This document shows positions 48,401-61,540 of a stretch of DNA of 64,000 nucleotides, in pieces (the first letter of the stretch is position 1; each line of letters starts with the position of its first letter). The DNA lies in the NCBI GenBank assembly GCA_028554645.1, contig JAQOOI010000017.1, positions 310,001-374,000 on the forward strand, in the 5' to 3' direction. The stretch comes from Omphalotus guepiniiformis. Lineage: Eukaryota > Basidiomycota > Agaricomycetes > Agaricales > Omphalotaceae. The translations under genes and the position numbers were made by a program. The notes beneath the pieces are model-generated. The model saw only the letters and a list, made by a program, of their open reading frames with translations, was not told where the DNA came from and searched no databases.

Positions 48401-49116
48401 ACGAAGAAAAAAACAAGAAAGATGAGGGGAATGCGAACAATTTCGACGAACCCCACGACATACCTACATATCGATACTTTCTCCAATTCATTCCAGCTCG
48501 AACACAATGATCATCACGAGCCGCAATGCCCACCCAGGTATTCAGCTCTAGCCAACATCACGGTACCACGACACGCCCCAAAGACCTCCGAATCGTTCTG
48601 GTACTGGCTTGGTTTGGCCTAGCCTAACCTCCTCCTACCAGATTTGTCCGCATACATTGACCGAAAGAGTCGTAGACGCCGTTTTTGAAGAAACTGTAAA
48701 AGGTCATACGATGAGATGGTGAAAGTTCCTTGAAAACTGGGATGCAACCAGGATGCAAACACATTAGAAATATTGAAATCAGTATAATAAAGTGAATCTC
48801 AGTACTGTGATCGCGTTGCGACCCGTCGGCACAGTTTGATAAGGCCGCAATTTTTTTAGATAAAGACATACTGTACGGCATCCGTCGGCGAAAATGAGTC
48901 TCCTACCGCACACCGCAGACTGAGACTGCATGGTCTTAGAAAATGGAAGGGAAATTGTTGAAAGCTCTTAGCAAAGTTCACCGTAATGTGTACCACAGTA
49001 AGTAAACGCGGGAAAAAAGATATACGCAAAAGCAGGCTGGAAGGATACATAATTTACATGTATGAAGACAGAACAGATTATATTAAAAAATAGCTAATCT
49101 GAATTAGATTTTGGAT
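45457..49116. other. Gene-poor region with diverged repeat units
   Basis: No intact gene recognised. The first ~300 bp are the 5' flank of the NRPS-like gene. From ~47.4 to 48.8 kb there are at least three related but diverged units (listed separately). Several short Cys-containing open frames on the minus strand start or stop without support. Confidence 0.45.
47395..48700 (-). repeat. Three diverged units, possibly decayed small Cys-containing protein genes
   Basis: Units near 47395-47790, 47790-48170 and 48390-48700 share blocks such as CTACCAACGTAGC, a TGGYYTGGTYTG motif, a TCCGCATACA...GAAAG motif and CACGCATG/GTGGCATGCAT. On the minus strand unit 1 keeps a frame GPGCKAAGGQRVCVEENANI ... 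NSSHACRTYTPPYTTPLP; unit 2 reads DACHTYTT... with ALSVYADMG, and unit 3 TTLSVNVCG, in a comparable place. The similarity was seen by eye and is partial. Confidence 0.4.
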
Positions 49117-49197
49117 ACGCCAGGAGGGAGTCGAACCCCCGCCGCTTGCTCAAGCGCAAATGGAAGGCAAGCATGATAACCGTTTCACCACTGGCGT
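49117..49197 (-). tRNA. tRNA-Gly(TCC) with 10-nt intron
   Basis: Acceptor stem ACGCCAG/CTGGCGT, D arm GTGAAACGGTTATCAT, anticodon stem CTTGC/GCAAG, loop CTTCCA-A with anticodon TCC, T arm GGGGGTTCGACTCCCTC (box B GGTTCGACTCC). A 10-nt intron (TTTGCGCTTG) follows position 37. Mature length is 71 nt. Exons are identical to the copy at 51751-51841; only the intron differs. Confidence 0.93.
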
Positions 49198-49442
49198 ATG
49201 CTTTATACGTGCCATAATTATGTTCATAGCTCTCCAGCTCTGTAGGTACGTAATACTTTCATCATAGGGGCGGGCGCCTCGAATTCCAAACATCTCGTCC
49301 ACGTGGTCGGCTATTTTCATTTTCTTTCAACTCCATCATCTACTGGTTCCCAACGACGAGGACGACGACGAAAGCATAACAACGACCAAAACACCGACGA
49401 ACTCCATACCTTTCTTCTTACATACATACTTGCTCAACAACC

Positions 49443-50424
49443 ATGACGACCTATTCATCCTTCTTCGCCTCAGGGCTCCTCGCACCACTCATGCCCAATG
49501 ACCACCGACACCACTCAAACTCAACAACTCCAACCTCATCTCCAGCACTTTCCGCCCGTTCCTTCCCTGACGCACTCGACGACGCAAGCGACGTCGACAT
49601 CGAGTTTAACATCAACCTCGACCAACGCGAGCGTGAACGCAGTGCAACACCCACACCTTTTTCACTCGCTACGCCTACACATGCCAAAACCGCTTCGCAG
49701 TCTAGCACAACTAGTACTTGCACGAATGCTAGCACGAGTACAAGTACAGGTCAACAACCCAGGCTACGGAAACGTCGCTCGAGTCTTACAGTCGGCGCGT
49801 CCCCGATGAATATCATTAAATCCCCGATGCGGACTGCTTCGAACGCGTTACAGCTTCAGAGACACTTGCAGCATGCGCATGCCTCGCCTGCTAGGTCGAG
49901 GAGCGGCAGTTTGAGCTCAGTGGTTACGCTTGAAGAGAGTGAGGGTGATACCGATACTCCGTCGTCCTTTGGGATGATGATGAACGGTGTTGGTATCGCG
50001 AATGTTGCCAGTGAAAGAACAAGTTTAATGGGAAGAATGAGAAGTGGAAGTGTTGGTACAGCGCTCAAGTAAGTTCCTTACATCTCCTTATGAATTGAAG
50101 CTAATACTACAACCCAGACCCCGCCGCCCAATCCGTCGCATCCCAGCCCCAAATTTTCCCCCTCCAAACGCGCCCCTTCCTCCCCTCCCACTTAATTTCC
50201 CAAAATCGTCTCACGGTTCTCAAGCTCCTCTCTCACCGACCCACGCGAAATCGTTCTCAGTCCCGCCCTCGCAATTCACACAGAGGCTCACGAACCTTGC
50301 AACGCTTGTTGTTCCGCCTGCTCTGCCTGGTTCAGGCATAGCGAGCGCGCCGGCGCTGGGGTCGCCGAGGACGCCGTTTGGGGAGTTGCAGGCAGGTGGG
50401 TATGGAGATGTTCTGATGGAGTGA
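49443..50424 (+). CDS. Ser-rich fungal protein of unknown function
   Basis: Exons 49443-50068 and 50118-50424 give 310 residues; the 49-nt intron has a CTAATAC branch site. The sequence is mostly disordered: HRHHSNSTTPTSSPALSARS, Ser/Thr runs, RLRKRRSSLTVGASPMNIIK, SPARSRSGSLSSVVTLEESE, a Pro-rich block after the intron (RRPIRRIPAPNFPPPNAPLP) and an ordered-looking tail (FTQRLTNLATLVVPPALPG; TPFGELQAGGYGDVLME). Several Ser-Pro/Thr-Pro and Arg-x-x-Ser sites suggest phosphorylation. No domain recognised; a regulatory or nuclear protein is a guess from composition only. It lies between the two tRNA-Gly genes. Confidence 0.75.
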
Positions 50425-51750
50425 GGAAGATCATGGAATGATGGTCTTGAGGTATGGGCGGTATTGGTGGAGGTCACATGAATGGCGCTGGTTCGCGTTT
50501 ATGGTGATTTCTTCTCAGCGTTCAATTTGGTTATGCTTCCTTCCCTCCCCTCCACTTGTTTTTGGTTATGTTGGTTATGTTCTACCTCCTTTTTGGTTTT
50601 GTCACGGTTTCTCCTTCGCTCTCTTCTCCAACTAATAGCTATAGTCCATTCCTTCCTTCCTTCATGTGACTTCGTACGCGTATTTAGCACCTTACGCGCG
50701 GGTTATTCCTTTAATTAATGCCTTCGCATGCATACATCTATCCTATCGTATCATATCAATCACTCTCGTTTTACCTTCACTTACTCACTCGCTCATGTCG
50801 CATGCGTATCTATTGTCAATGTTTTACGGTTTTACGCGTTTACGGTTTACGTTTAACTATCCTTTCTTTCTACCGACCTTGGTTTGAACCATTAATTTTC
50901 GGTCAATCACTTTTCGCGGCGTGCCGCTTTTCTTTCTGTCTTTTTCTTTTCTCTCCTCGCTCTCGAACTATCTAATTTCATCTTTGTTCCACTTACTCGA
51001 CTCTTACACATTCCTAATCCCCTTCATCCGAATTCTCCCTTCTCGATCTGTATCAGACCGTTTCCTTCCTTTCCTCGCTTCGTTCTACCGCGCCTCGCCC
51101 TTTACTCGCCTCCTCGCCTCGCCATGTCAAAAGAACCTGTTCAACCTGTTTCACTCATGTACTTATCTCCTTTGTTTCTGTTGTACATATGTACGGAAGT
51201 CACCAGTACTGTACGCGTACATGTCACACACATACACACCTACATATAAGTACTATATAAATACTTATCTTGAATATCGTAGACTCGAATACAATGGTTT
51301 TTATGGATCTGACGGTGGGTACTTAGGTACTTATGGGTAATCGAATCCTTGAGGTAGCCCAGGACTTCCTTTCACTCGTAGCTTTCAAGGGATCGTATTA
51401 TATCGATCGTAACGGGCAACTTCTTGGATCCGAATTCACGTTCGCGTCGTCTCGCTAGAGTATGTTCGATAACTCATCTATTAGCTAGTGTCTTGACCCG
51501 ACCCGTCCATTACACAAGTCTGGCTCGGTAAGTAAGTATGTAGTTATAACCATCACACTCGGAGTCCCCAGGCGCCTAACAGGCAGGCATGCAGCGCTAA
51601 CCGCGGCCTTTTGCGCTTTTACTGGATGATCATGACGTGCGTAATATTACGCAAGAAGCAAGCATTCATGACTAATGAGGTATCGACCACCGTCCACCGA
51701 CTTCCCCCCCCTCTTCTTGTATATAAGCGCCAGACTCAGCAACACTAATA
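50425..51750. other. Intergenic, pyrimidine-rich
   Basis: Long T/C-rich 3' flank of the Ser-rich protein gene. Its open frames are compositional. No gene seen before the tRNA at 51751. Confidence 0.5.
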
Positions 51751-51841
51751 ACGCCAGTGGTGAAACGGTTATCATGCTTGCCTTCCATGAAGCTGATTAG
51801 ACCATCCAGCAAGCGGCGGGGGTTCGACTCCCTCCTGGCGT
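51751..51841 (+). tRNA. tRNA-Gly(TCC) with 20-nt intron
   Basis: The same 71-nt mature sequence as 49117-49197 (acceptor ACGCCAG/CTGGCGT, anticodon loop CTTCCA...A, box B GGTTCGACTCC). The intron after position 37 is 20 nt (TGAAGCTGATTAGACCATCC) instead of 10 nt. Opposite orientation to the first copy. Confidence 0.93.
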
Positions 51842-52293
51842 ATAAATATGGGGTATATTAATCCTTGCCTTTTTGTTCAGTTGCTGTCTACACAGGCATC
51901 GTACAAGCCTTATATAACTCGCTTGAAACCGTGTACCCAAATTCAACTCAGTCTGTCACTGTCAGCTAAAGATAGATTATTATACAAAGAATATTCTCCA
52001 TAATGTGTATGTACGTACTACGCTATCGATAGCAGATCCATGAATAATAAGAAAAGGAGGACGAAAGGGCTCCCAGCATACCCAACAAAAAGGGCTTGTG
52101 TGTTTCTATCAAGTATAATAATTGTTACTATCACTTAAACAACTATGGCATAACATCCACCTGCCCCTGAACCGCACCCCATAAGCATCCTGAGTTCTCC
52201 CCTCCCACACATAGACACACAAAGCACACGCACACGTATAACATACTTTTTCTTTCAGTGTTCACTATCGCACCCCGTCAGTCAATCCATCGA
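51842..52293. other. Intergenic
   Basis: tRNA 3' flank, then the 3' flank of VPS10 (minus). AT-rich then CA-rich. No gene seen. Confidence 0.5.
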
Positions 52294-55200
52294 TCACTCC
52301 TCATCCTCAAACCTCAAAATCTGCGCATCCTCATCGACAGGAACATTCCTATACCCCCTCCTACCACTATACCCACTCGTCAACGTATCCACACGCGAAG
52401 CGACCCACTCCCAAGCAACCCCCGCAAGCCCAATAACGAACCAGGGAACAGAAGCCAACGTATCCAACACACCAGAGTTTCCCCCGAACGGATTTCTCGA
52501 GTCTGAAGGGAGTCGGATTGTCCTGTTTTAAGAAGACCATACGGGTATACGTGATAAGCAAGTGCAGAAGCAAGCACAGGAAAAAGTAGAAACAAACGCA
52601 CCCCTTCGCAAGCCCACTACGGCGATAATACCAATACCCAATCAACGCTGTAAAGGCGAACGGTATCACGATTATTATCCACCAGAAGAAGGCTCCTTTG
52701 CTCTTGAACCCAGGACAAGGATGCTGAACGCCCCGATCAGGCCTCTCTCCCTCCTCGCAGCTCGAGTAAGGTATCTTCCGGTACGCAGTCCGTTCGTACC
52801 AGAATTCTTCACCATTGTTACACTTCTCCTCACTCAACAGCGGTGTAGTACCAGGGACGAGCACGCATTCGTTGTTCTCGTTTCTGACATAGTTGAATTC
52901 ACTAGAGTAGAAGCGTAAGCCCGCGTGATAGAGACGAAGGAAGAGGGAGGTGCTTACCATTCAAAGTCGACGGCAGCACATGCGCAGTTACGTTGGACTT
53001 GAGCAGCGGCTTTGGGTTGATTTCCAACTACGCAGTTCGTGTCGCGTACACGTCGGTGATAGAGCGTCTAGTATGTCGCAAAGCAATAAATCAGTTGTCC
53101 TGCTACTCATACAGAAAGAATCTCGTCTGTCGTCCAAATAAGCAAAGTTCCGTGCGATCCTCGCTTGGGCTCCACAGCTCAAAGTCATCATGGCCAGGAT
53201 CCTCGACATTGAGTTGACCTTGAAAATAAAGCAGCGAGCATGAGTACAAATAGTTAGACAAACGAACGATGAACGACTCGACTTACACTGCTTGGAAGTC
53301 AAAGCCGAGAAGTCAATATGTACAGCCACAGACTCGGACGGCTTGTTCATATACTGTCCCAACAAAATGAACTTCCGACTCGTATCCAAAGGCACAGTCA
53401 CAATCGACTTGACACGCATTTTGTCTTGGCTAAACTGATACTCTCGCCATGTACTACCCTCATCGGTACTGAACAGTACATGATCCGTAGGTTCCTCGTC
53501 GTTAGCCATGACGAGGACAGAACCAGAGTCGCCAAACTCCCAAAGGTGGGCGTCCTTGTGAACTTCCTGCCACGTAAATCCGCCGTCACGACTGAGGAAT
53601 GTGTCGCTCTCGGTATAGGGAAGAAGAGATTCGCCGACGTTGCCTACAGCCATGATCAGGCCAACGATGGATGGACTGCTATAGGTGGCTCGAGGATCCG
53701 TGCGCTCCGTATATCCGTGCACATGAAGGGAGCATCCCTAAAGGTTGGTCAGAGAAATGTCAGAGTGTGACGGACGCTATCACGTACTGCATGATCGCAA
53801 GCATATTTGTTTCCTTGTGAATCGATAGAAGGCGGCCTCAAGGGCTTCCATGTGCTACCTGTTGCAAGTTCATACTTTCAGTGACCAGACAAAAAGGAAG
53901 AAACCACAAGACGCACCATCATTATGGGTAATTCTGCTCTGTATAGTTTTTCTCCCAGAAATGACAGCTTCGGAAGGATTGGATACAACATTAATCAGCG
54001 CAATCCCGTCGAGTCCTATCATCTTCTCAAAGTCGACGTATCCTCGTTCGTCCCTGTTAACATTCTCAACCGACAGAACAAAGTATGTTCCATTCGAGTT
54101 CGACTTTAAGATGTTACCCCAGTAAGGGCTTGGTGGCTCCGACATCGTCATGTGAATGAAGAGAGATCCGGTGGAGGACTCGAGTACAGTATAGGCCTAG
54201 AGAAGCGTACATTAGCTGACAGTGGTGGCTAGCAGCAATTGACACCTACATGCGTTTCTGGGTGCATATTCGGTGGGAACATGCCGGTAGCAAAGTTGAC
54301 TCCATCAAGCGAAACCTGAAGGTCCAGAGCACGTCCCGAGGGAATGAGCTGGAAGATATCAAGTTAGTAAAAATTTTCCGGCCGACACAACAAAGTAACT
54401 TACTTCTGCAACAACCAAAAATTCCGAAAACTTCGCAAACCCAACAACCTGATCAAACAATTTCTTCTTTCGAGAGTAATAACCTTGACCCTCAATCAAC
54501 TCCAGCGGGTTGTTATTCTGGAACAGCTGCTGGTTTCCCTCCTTTTTCTGATAAGATTCACAAAGAATCTCTGTGGGGTCGGCATTGAGCTTGGTATCCG
54601 TCGCCCAAGCACAGTTCACCACGTAATCCTCGATTTTCGTCCATGTCCTCCCATTATTTCTCGAGTATTGCGCCTCTGCACGACAATTACCGAAAAGGCT
54701 CTCACAGTCTTTGTTCCCTATCCAGATCAACCGATCAGCATCAGGATGGAAGCGAAGAACTTGTGCTCTGAAAGTATTCGGAGGACTGGGAGCGTCAAAC
54801 TTGTTCCAGGATCGACCGGCATCAGTGGTAGTGTACAGCGCGGTCCCGCTGGTGATGAGGTAGGCTCTGTCAGGACTGTGTGGATGGTGATAGAAGGCCA
54901 AGAAACGTTCATCCGGATGTAGCTGGTTCCAACGGTAGCCTTCGTTACTTGACTGCCATATACTGTGATCTTGCAGTCGAACAAGAATAGTCTAAGTGAT
55001 AAAGGAGGCTGAGTTCAACGCGTCGCTTGCAAGAATGTATCTCTTACTGTAGACTCTTTGAAATACGCATGCTGGACAATAACACTTGGGAATTCGTGTG
55101 GGGAAGAAGCAGTTATTAAATTGACAGTAGAAATGAAAGGTGAGAGGACGCACTGGGTAATGTATGATTTCGCCTTCTTTTGGTTGTGCTATGTAAGATT

Positions 55201-57659
55201 CGATTGATCAGTCGCAGTTAGGTAGTCTGCCACGTCATACTTACCATTAGCACAATCCTTTTCTACCTTTGTATCTTTTGTTCCTCCAGTACAGGTATCA
55301 CCAGGTATTTTCCTCCAGCCCGAAGATCCCAGGTATTTCGAGGAGGGAGTGGGACAAGCCCCAGCTTCGATGGGTTCTGGCCCGACAGGAACACATTCAT
55401 TTCCGTTACGAACGAAGTTGAAGTCACATTTAAGGGTGAATATTGATTCAAAAATCTGAAACCATAGCAAGAGTATGGAAAAGGCGCACCATTCGTAATC
55501 GGCATCTGTGCATGGGCAATCTTCTTCGTGTTCCACGGGATCTATGAACTTCTCGCCCACGTAGCAGTTAGCATCCGGTTTTCGCCGACGATACCATTGC
55601 TGCGTTCAACGGTAAGTTAACTAGCATATTGTCGAAGATGAAGCGACGCACTTTGTGTCCCATCAGACAGTCCGACTTGCCCGCCCGTGCATACCATCGT
55701 TCAAAGTCGCTTTCGCCACATTTCTTCGATCGAGTTTCTGCAAAGTCAAGGAAGACAATCACATAGCGTCCAATGTTATTGGTTTGATCCTTTCGCGCCA
55801 CTTGGCCTACCAGAAGGAACTTCTGAGATGTGGAGTCCGGAACGGTGGTTAAGACTCTAGCACGCAGTTTGACGCCGAAATTATATGTGCGCCTGATGAA
55901 GTTGTTTGTTAACAAGGTCATGATATCAGAGAAGAGATGTCGAACAGGCGTACCAATTTTGCCCCATGTCAAGTGAGTACGAAAGACTATCTGTCCCGTC
56001 CTCATCATTCACCGCGATGACTACACTCCCTGAATCTCCAAACTCGTATTTGTGTGCGTCGGTCCGAACCATCGTCCAAGAAAGGCCAGCATCCGTACTG
56101 AGGAAGGTATCACAATCTTCGTACGGAAGTAGAGTCCTTCCAATGGAGCCTACACCCATGACAAGACCAGGAGCGGGAGAAGAAAAGATTCTTCCAAAGT
56201 TGTGGGGTGTAGTCACAGAGTGAAGATGAAGGGTACAGTCGTCGTCTGCTGGATTGCATGACACTCGTTGGCCATTGGCATCTCTTAGCGGTGCCTGCAG
56301 TGGTGCCCAAGAGCTGCCATCGTCGAAAGTAATCATCGTCTTCAGAAGCTTATCTGCCCCTCGCCCTTCAACCTCGTCCGCATTAGCAACGACATTTGCA
56401 ATCCCAACACCGTCAACACCATACAGCTTCTCAAAATCGACATAACCCATTTCATTTCGATTCGTATCTTGTAGACTCTGAACGAAGAACGTGCCGTTTG
56501 AATTGCTCACGAAAAGCGTGCCGATGGTGCTTTGGTCATGAAGAACGACATCGACAGCAAGCGAATGTGTTGTGGATTCCACAATGGTATACGCATTCTC
56601 CCTCAATCTCGCAGACGACGCGTGAGGAAATTGAGCTTTGGCCCAAGACTTGGTATCGACGGTAACATAGAGAAGCATCTCTCCGTCATTTGAAGGGGAC
56701 AAGTCCTTCAGTGCGACAACGGCAAACTTGGAGACGATAGCGAACGCGAAGACACCTTTCGCACTTTTTCCGATACCGAGGTCTTCGACCCTGTTCTCAT
56801 TCTGGAAGAAGTCTGTGCTTGAAAAAAGCCGGCTAGAGGAGAGCGTGTGATGGGTGCCCGTCTGGGAACTGGTGTCAAAAGCGACACAGTAAATCAAGTC
56901 GGGATGGGCTTCGTGTTTGAAATCTTTACTGCTGTGAGCGAATTGGCACCGAGTAGTTTCAGAAAGGAGCAATTTCGGTTCGTCACCGAACGCTTGTTTC
57001 GTGTAAAAAGTCTAAAGGAATTATTAAAATCATTAACGGCTAAGAATATTCCGCTCTCACCTCGTCGTGACACACTGCTCCCCAACCTATCCTGTCACAC
57101 ACTGTGCCCTGATATAAGATGTTGCCATATTTCTTCGGATCCGAATGGAAGGAAAGAGGTCGCGCAACGAGGGCCGGCCGAGCAGGCATGTCGAAAGATC
57201 GCCATGTCTTCCCTCTATCGTCTGTGCGGTAATGTTTCGTGCCCTTAGTCAGCACAAATGCCTAGAGAGAGATAAGTTAATTCCACATATTCATAAGGCC
57301 AATGAAATGCCTCATACGTATTGATTGTCAAACGGATGCTCAACAACCATCGAGGCTTCGCCCTTGGGAATTCCATCCGCGACGTTCCAGGATTTTCCCT
57401 CATCCTGTGAGATATATACATTCCCCTCTATCGAGTCGTGGTACACCGCCGTCTGAACGAGGAACAGATCAGTAATTAGAACCCAAGTCCCACCAAGCGC
57501 AGCCGAGATTCGCACCGTTGTATCATCGAAGAAAAACAACCTGGCCGGCAAGTTCTGGAAGGAAGTTATTTCATGAGACGGATTTTGGGCAGCAACAAGA
57601 GCAAGAAATGGTAGAAGTAGCGAAACTAATAGGGCCCCCGCCCTCCGTCGAATAATCAT
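52294..57659 (-). CDS. VPS10: Vps10/sortilin-type vacuolar sorting receptor
   Basis: Start ATG 57659, signal peptide ([17 protein letters not shown]). Two tandem VPS10 beta-propeller/10CC halves. Asp-box repeats are visible throughout: [58 protein letters not shown]. Corresponding signatures occur in both halves: [18 protein letters not shown] / [18 protein letters not shown] and [10 protein letters not shown] / [10 protein letters not shown]. Cys-rich 10CC segments follow each ([39 protein letters not shown]). One membrane helix ([20 protein letters not shown]) precedes a short cytosolic tail ending [19 protein letters not shown], which holds the acidic/tyrosine sorting signals. It cycles between Golgi and endosome and carries vacuolar hydrolases. 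It is divergent from the GH27 gene. Confidence 0.92.
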
Positions 57660-58493
57660 GGTGGTGGTGGTGGAATGGGAAGTGACACGTTCAAGCCGGG
57701 GAGCGCAGTCGCCCTCAGCTGTGAGCAAGCGCTCACTCACGTGACTCAGCTCGGGCGCTTAACTTTTTTTGCGGGGTTCACCGAGCTTTACCGTCATCTT
57801 CTTTGACCGTCATGTCAACGCGTCTTCTGGTCCCTGATGCAGATGTCCTCTTTGTTGGCTCTTTTCAATATACTATGTTTCAACTCAAACATTAGTGGCG
57901 ATAAAAACGAGAATAATGGCTTGCTTATTCCAGAATCCAGGGTACAATCTGGAAGAATGGCAACCATCTTACGGTACTGTTAGCACCGCCGTCGATCTCA
58001 GTATAGTTGTACCAAACAAATGAACTAGAGGTTACAGACTGAGGTAGACTAAGGTACGAGGATTTATGCTTGACAGAACAACACATCTAATGATCTTGGA
58101 AGACATTCATTCATTACACATACACTTTACGTCCAAGTAAATCTACAGTTTCAAATGACCACCCCTGCGGTCCGGTTCAGAGAACAGTCAAGATAATACC
58201 TCAGGAAAAGAGGCACTGCATACTCAGAAACCTTGCTTGAGGTGCTATCATGATCGTTTCCAGATGCCAGTACACAAGGCGCTCTCTTGATGTGATGCTC
58301 ATCTGATAGACTGAGCCTCGCCGATTATATACCACCCCATACGCTCAGCATTTCCCCAACTTCCCTTGACATTATCAGGCGACTCTCTTCGGAAAAACTA
58401 GCTTCGATTATAGCACCTGACGTAGACGCTGTCAAACCGACAAACATAAAAGCTCGTCATTGAGGCAGACCTTCCCGCCAAACAAAATCGATA
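57660..58493. other. Divergent promoter region of VPS10 and GH27 gene
   Basis: 834 bp between two start codons on opposite strands, so both promoters lie here. No open frame is supported and no clear TATA box was identified. Confidence 0.5.
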
Positions 58494-60978
58494 ATGGTCA
58501 GCAAACTTGTGGGTGGAATCCTTGGTGCTATTCTGTGCAGCACCACCATTCCTGCAGTGACCGCCATAGATAATGGTGTAGGACGCCTTCCTGGTTCGTG
58601 CCTTAAGAATGTTCATACGTCTGAAATGCTTATCGTCTTAACACAGCCCTGGGTTATAACAGTGCGTATTGTCTGTCTTGAAATCCCCTTCACAAAGAGG
58701 CTGACACCTCCCAAATAGCATGGAATGCCTATCAGGTATGTCCCGGACACAACTGTCTGTCAACCGTTCACCCAAATCCTTGACTTAGTGTAACATCGAC
58801 GAAGATTTGATTGTGACAACCGCTCAATTGATGAAATCTCTCGGTCTTCAGGTACGATATCCCGACTCTACTTAATGAAGATCACATCGCACCCTGAAAA
58901 TATGACTCGGAAGGACGCTGGGTACAACCGTGTGAACCTCGATGATTGCTGGGCCGAAAAGAATCGAAGCGTCAATGGCGACCTCGTTGCTGGTAAGTAT
59001 TTGTATGTCTTCTTCTATTACGCGTTCCTAGAAAACATCATAGACCAGATTCGCTTCAAGAGTGGAATGAAGAATTTAACCGATCAAATACATGCTTTAG
59101 GCTTGTGAGCATATATCTCCTTACCGATTTTCCTTCACTCGCTCACATATTTCTCAGCCATGCTGGAATCGTGTGTCTCGCTTCAATCTTCCCCACTCAA
59201 CGAAGAATTAATGCAAAATTAAACCATTATATGTAGTACGGCGACTCCGGATTGACCACGTGTGCCGGATATCCTGGATCGTTCCAAAACGAACTTCGGG
59301 ATGCAACAACTTTTCAAGACTGGGGATTTGATTATCTGAAGTGTGTTCTCTCTTTGACGCCTACAAACGATTATACCTCCTAATTCTGATTTATAGGTAT
59401 GATAACTGTGCTAGTGAGGATATTATCGCTGGAATCTACTGAAGGTACCCTTCTAAATAGTGCCTTAGCTCCCGATGCAGATATCCTCCGACAAAACACC
59501 CTAGGAAGTACGAGTTCTTACGTATAATGTGGCGATCTCGATATTAAGGCTATACTGCAGAGTACCAGCGAATGACGGACGCACTTCGGCAACTAGCCCA
59601 AACCAGTGGCCAGCCTCCAATCTTATTTTCCTTGTGTGAATGGGGCGAGGTGAGTCCCAATATGCTTCTACACAATGATGCATATACTAACTTGCACGCC
59701 TGCTATGCCATAGAGCCAAGTATGGCTGTAAGTATCCAGCTACTCGCATTTGCTGTCACGCTTATGACTTGCTGGACAAGCTGGGGTAAGGATCAGGGGC
59801 ATAGCTGGAGAGTGAGTGTGATTTACGCACTCCCTCGTTGTATACTTAGCTCACCCAATGCCCAATTTAGGTAACTGATGATATCGCTCCTCGCTGGGAC
59901 TCTTTGGCGTACATCATCAACTTGTCAGTCTCTAGCTGGAAAGATTATCCGAGAGGCTCGGACTAACATCATAACACGGCAGCAACTCGTTCATCACTCA
60001 GGCCACAGATTTCTACGGCCGAAACGATCTCGACATGGTATGTATCCTTCCTTTTTCGACGATGTGATATCATGACTAAACCAACTTCGCCTATGTATAG
60101 CTTCAATTGTACGGTTCATGTTGATCAATCATTATTCCTCGTTTTCGCCTGATGTAAAATCCAGAGGTAACGGTGGTCTTACCTTCGAAGAAGCCAAGTC
60201 CCACTTCACTGCCTGGGCATTGATGAAATCTCCCCTCTTAGTAAGTTCTTAACCATTTCAAGCCGACCAATGAATGATTCACCATCTCACACAGATCGGG
60301 ACCAACGTATGTCTCTTAGACCATCCATACTGTCCACCAATGACCCAGTAACACCCCAATAGTTATCAGCAATAACCCCTGACATCCTAGAGATTCTCAC
60401 TAACAAAGAGATCCTGGCAATCAACCAAGACCCCATTGTCGGTACTTCAATCTCACCGTTCAGGTGGGGAATTAACGTGCGTGTGTAACTCATGGGGTAG
60501 TTTACAATCAATTAAACCGACAATACCTGCATCTTTGTAATCTCCAGCCCGACTGGACAAGCAACAGCAGCTTCCCAGCTCAATACTGGAGTGGGCCTTC
60601 CCAAAACGGCATAGTAATAATGCTTGTGAGCACTTCTACTCGTACTCGCATGCTAACACGTCATCTCACCGAAGATCGGTACCCATTTTCAGTTAAACAC
60701 CCTCAATGAGCCTTCGACGATGTTCTTCACTCTCACTGAGTCCCCTTGGATCCGTGCAGGTCGTCAATATGCTGTTCGGGTGAGTTAATTGATCAATCGA
60801 TCGCTTGCAACTAAGCTGAGATGGCTCATCGACTTCTCGAACATATCTTTTATAGGATTTGTGGTACCATACAGATAATGGTACCGCAGTACGCAATTTT
60901 ACCGCGACTGATGTTCCTCCCCATGGTGTGGTTGCTCTGTTGTTGCAGGATGCGGGAGATGAACCAGATGTCATCTAA
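58494..60978 (+). CDS. Secreted alpha-galactosidase, GH27
   Basis: Many short exons. Signal peptide [20 protein letters not shown], then RLPALGYNTWNAYQCNIDED (start of the GH27 barrel). Next are [36 protein letters not shown], and WGFDYLKYDNCA with the catalytic nucleophile Asp. [44 protein letters not shown] and [11 protein letters not shown] follow, with the acid/base Asp after Arg. The late barrel is [16 protein letters not shown] and [17 protein letters not shown]; the C-terminal beta domain ends [16 protein letters not shown]. Although single ORFs are broken, frame is continuous through introns (for example exon [12 protein letters not shown] joins K-YQRMTDAL). It releases terminal alpha-galactose from oligosaccharides and galactomannans outside the cell. 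Confidence 0.9.
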
Positions 60979-61540
60979 TCAACTCACGTGTGCGTATCAG
61001 TTGCGCAGAACGAAACGTTTCGATACTCACGCTACATACGTAGTATTTATGAGATAGACGGAATACATCTATCTAAGCTTAGTGATGAAGCGTGTATGTA
61101 TGTGTATGTAGGCAAGCCCTGTCCAATCCAAACATGAGTATGGAATGTGAGTCATAGAAGCAAAATCTGAGAATGTTCATTCTCAAACGGGATATGACCT
61201 TGAGATTTTCCATTGAAAAATGTGTATTGGGTAATTGGGTAAGGTATGCCATGATACCTCCGTTAAGACACGGATATGATGACCGTACGTAGATATGTAG
61301 TTATTTAAACACGACAACAAGACACGACGTATGTATATGTAGTACTAAAGCAGATGCCAGATAGTAGATGAGCGGGGGGACGATAAATAAAGCATACAAT
61401 CCAAATGTACAAAACAAGTCCGAGTGAGAATTGATTGGAGAAGATAAAGTAAGTAATGCAGAACAATACACTGTGTAACTATGCGAAGCCGAATGAATAA
61501 GAACCGAAGAATGAAAACAAAAGATGCCGAAGTGTGGCGT
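60979..61540. other. Intergenic between convergent genes
   Basis: AT-rich with repeated GTATGTATGTGTATG-like steps near 61093-61110 and short ATGTATATGTAGT sequence. No gene seen. Confidence 0.5.

Noticed and set aside
59400..59560. In-frame stop after [14 protein letters not shown] in the GH27 gene, suggesting a pseudogene
   Set aside because: Splicing at GTGAGG after GCT A, then through a short exon encoding [12 protein letters not shown], restores the frame up to YQRMTDAL.
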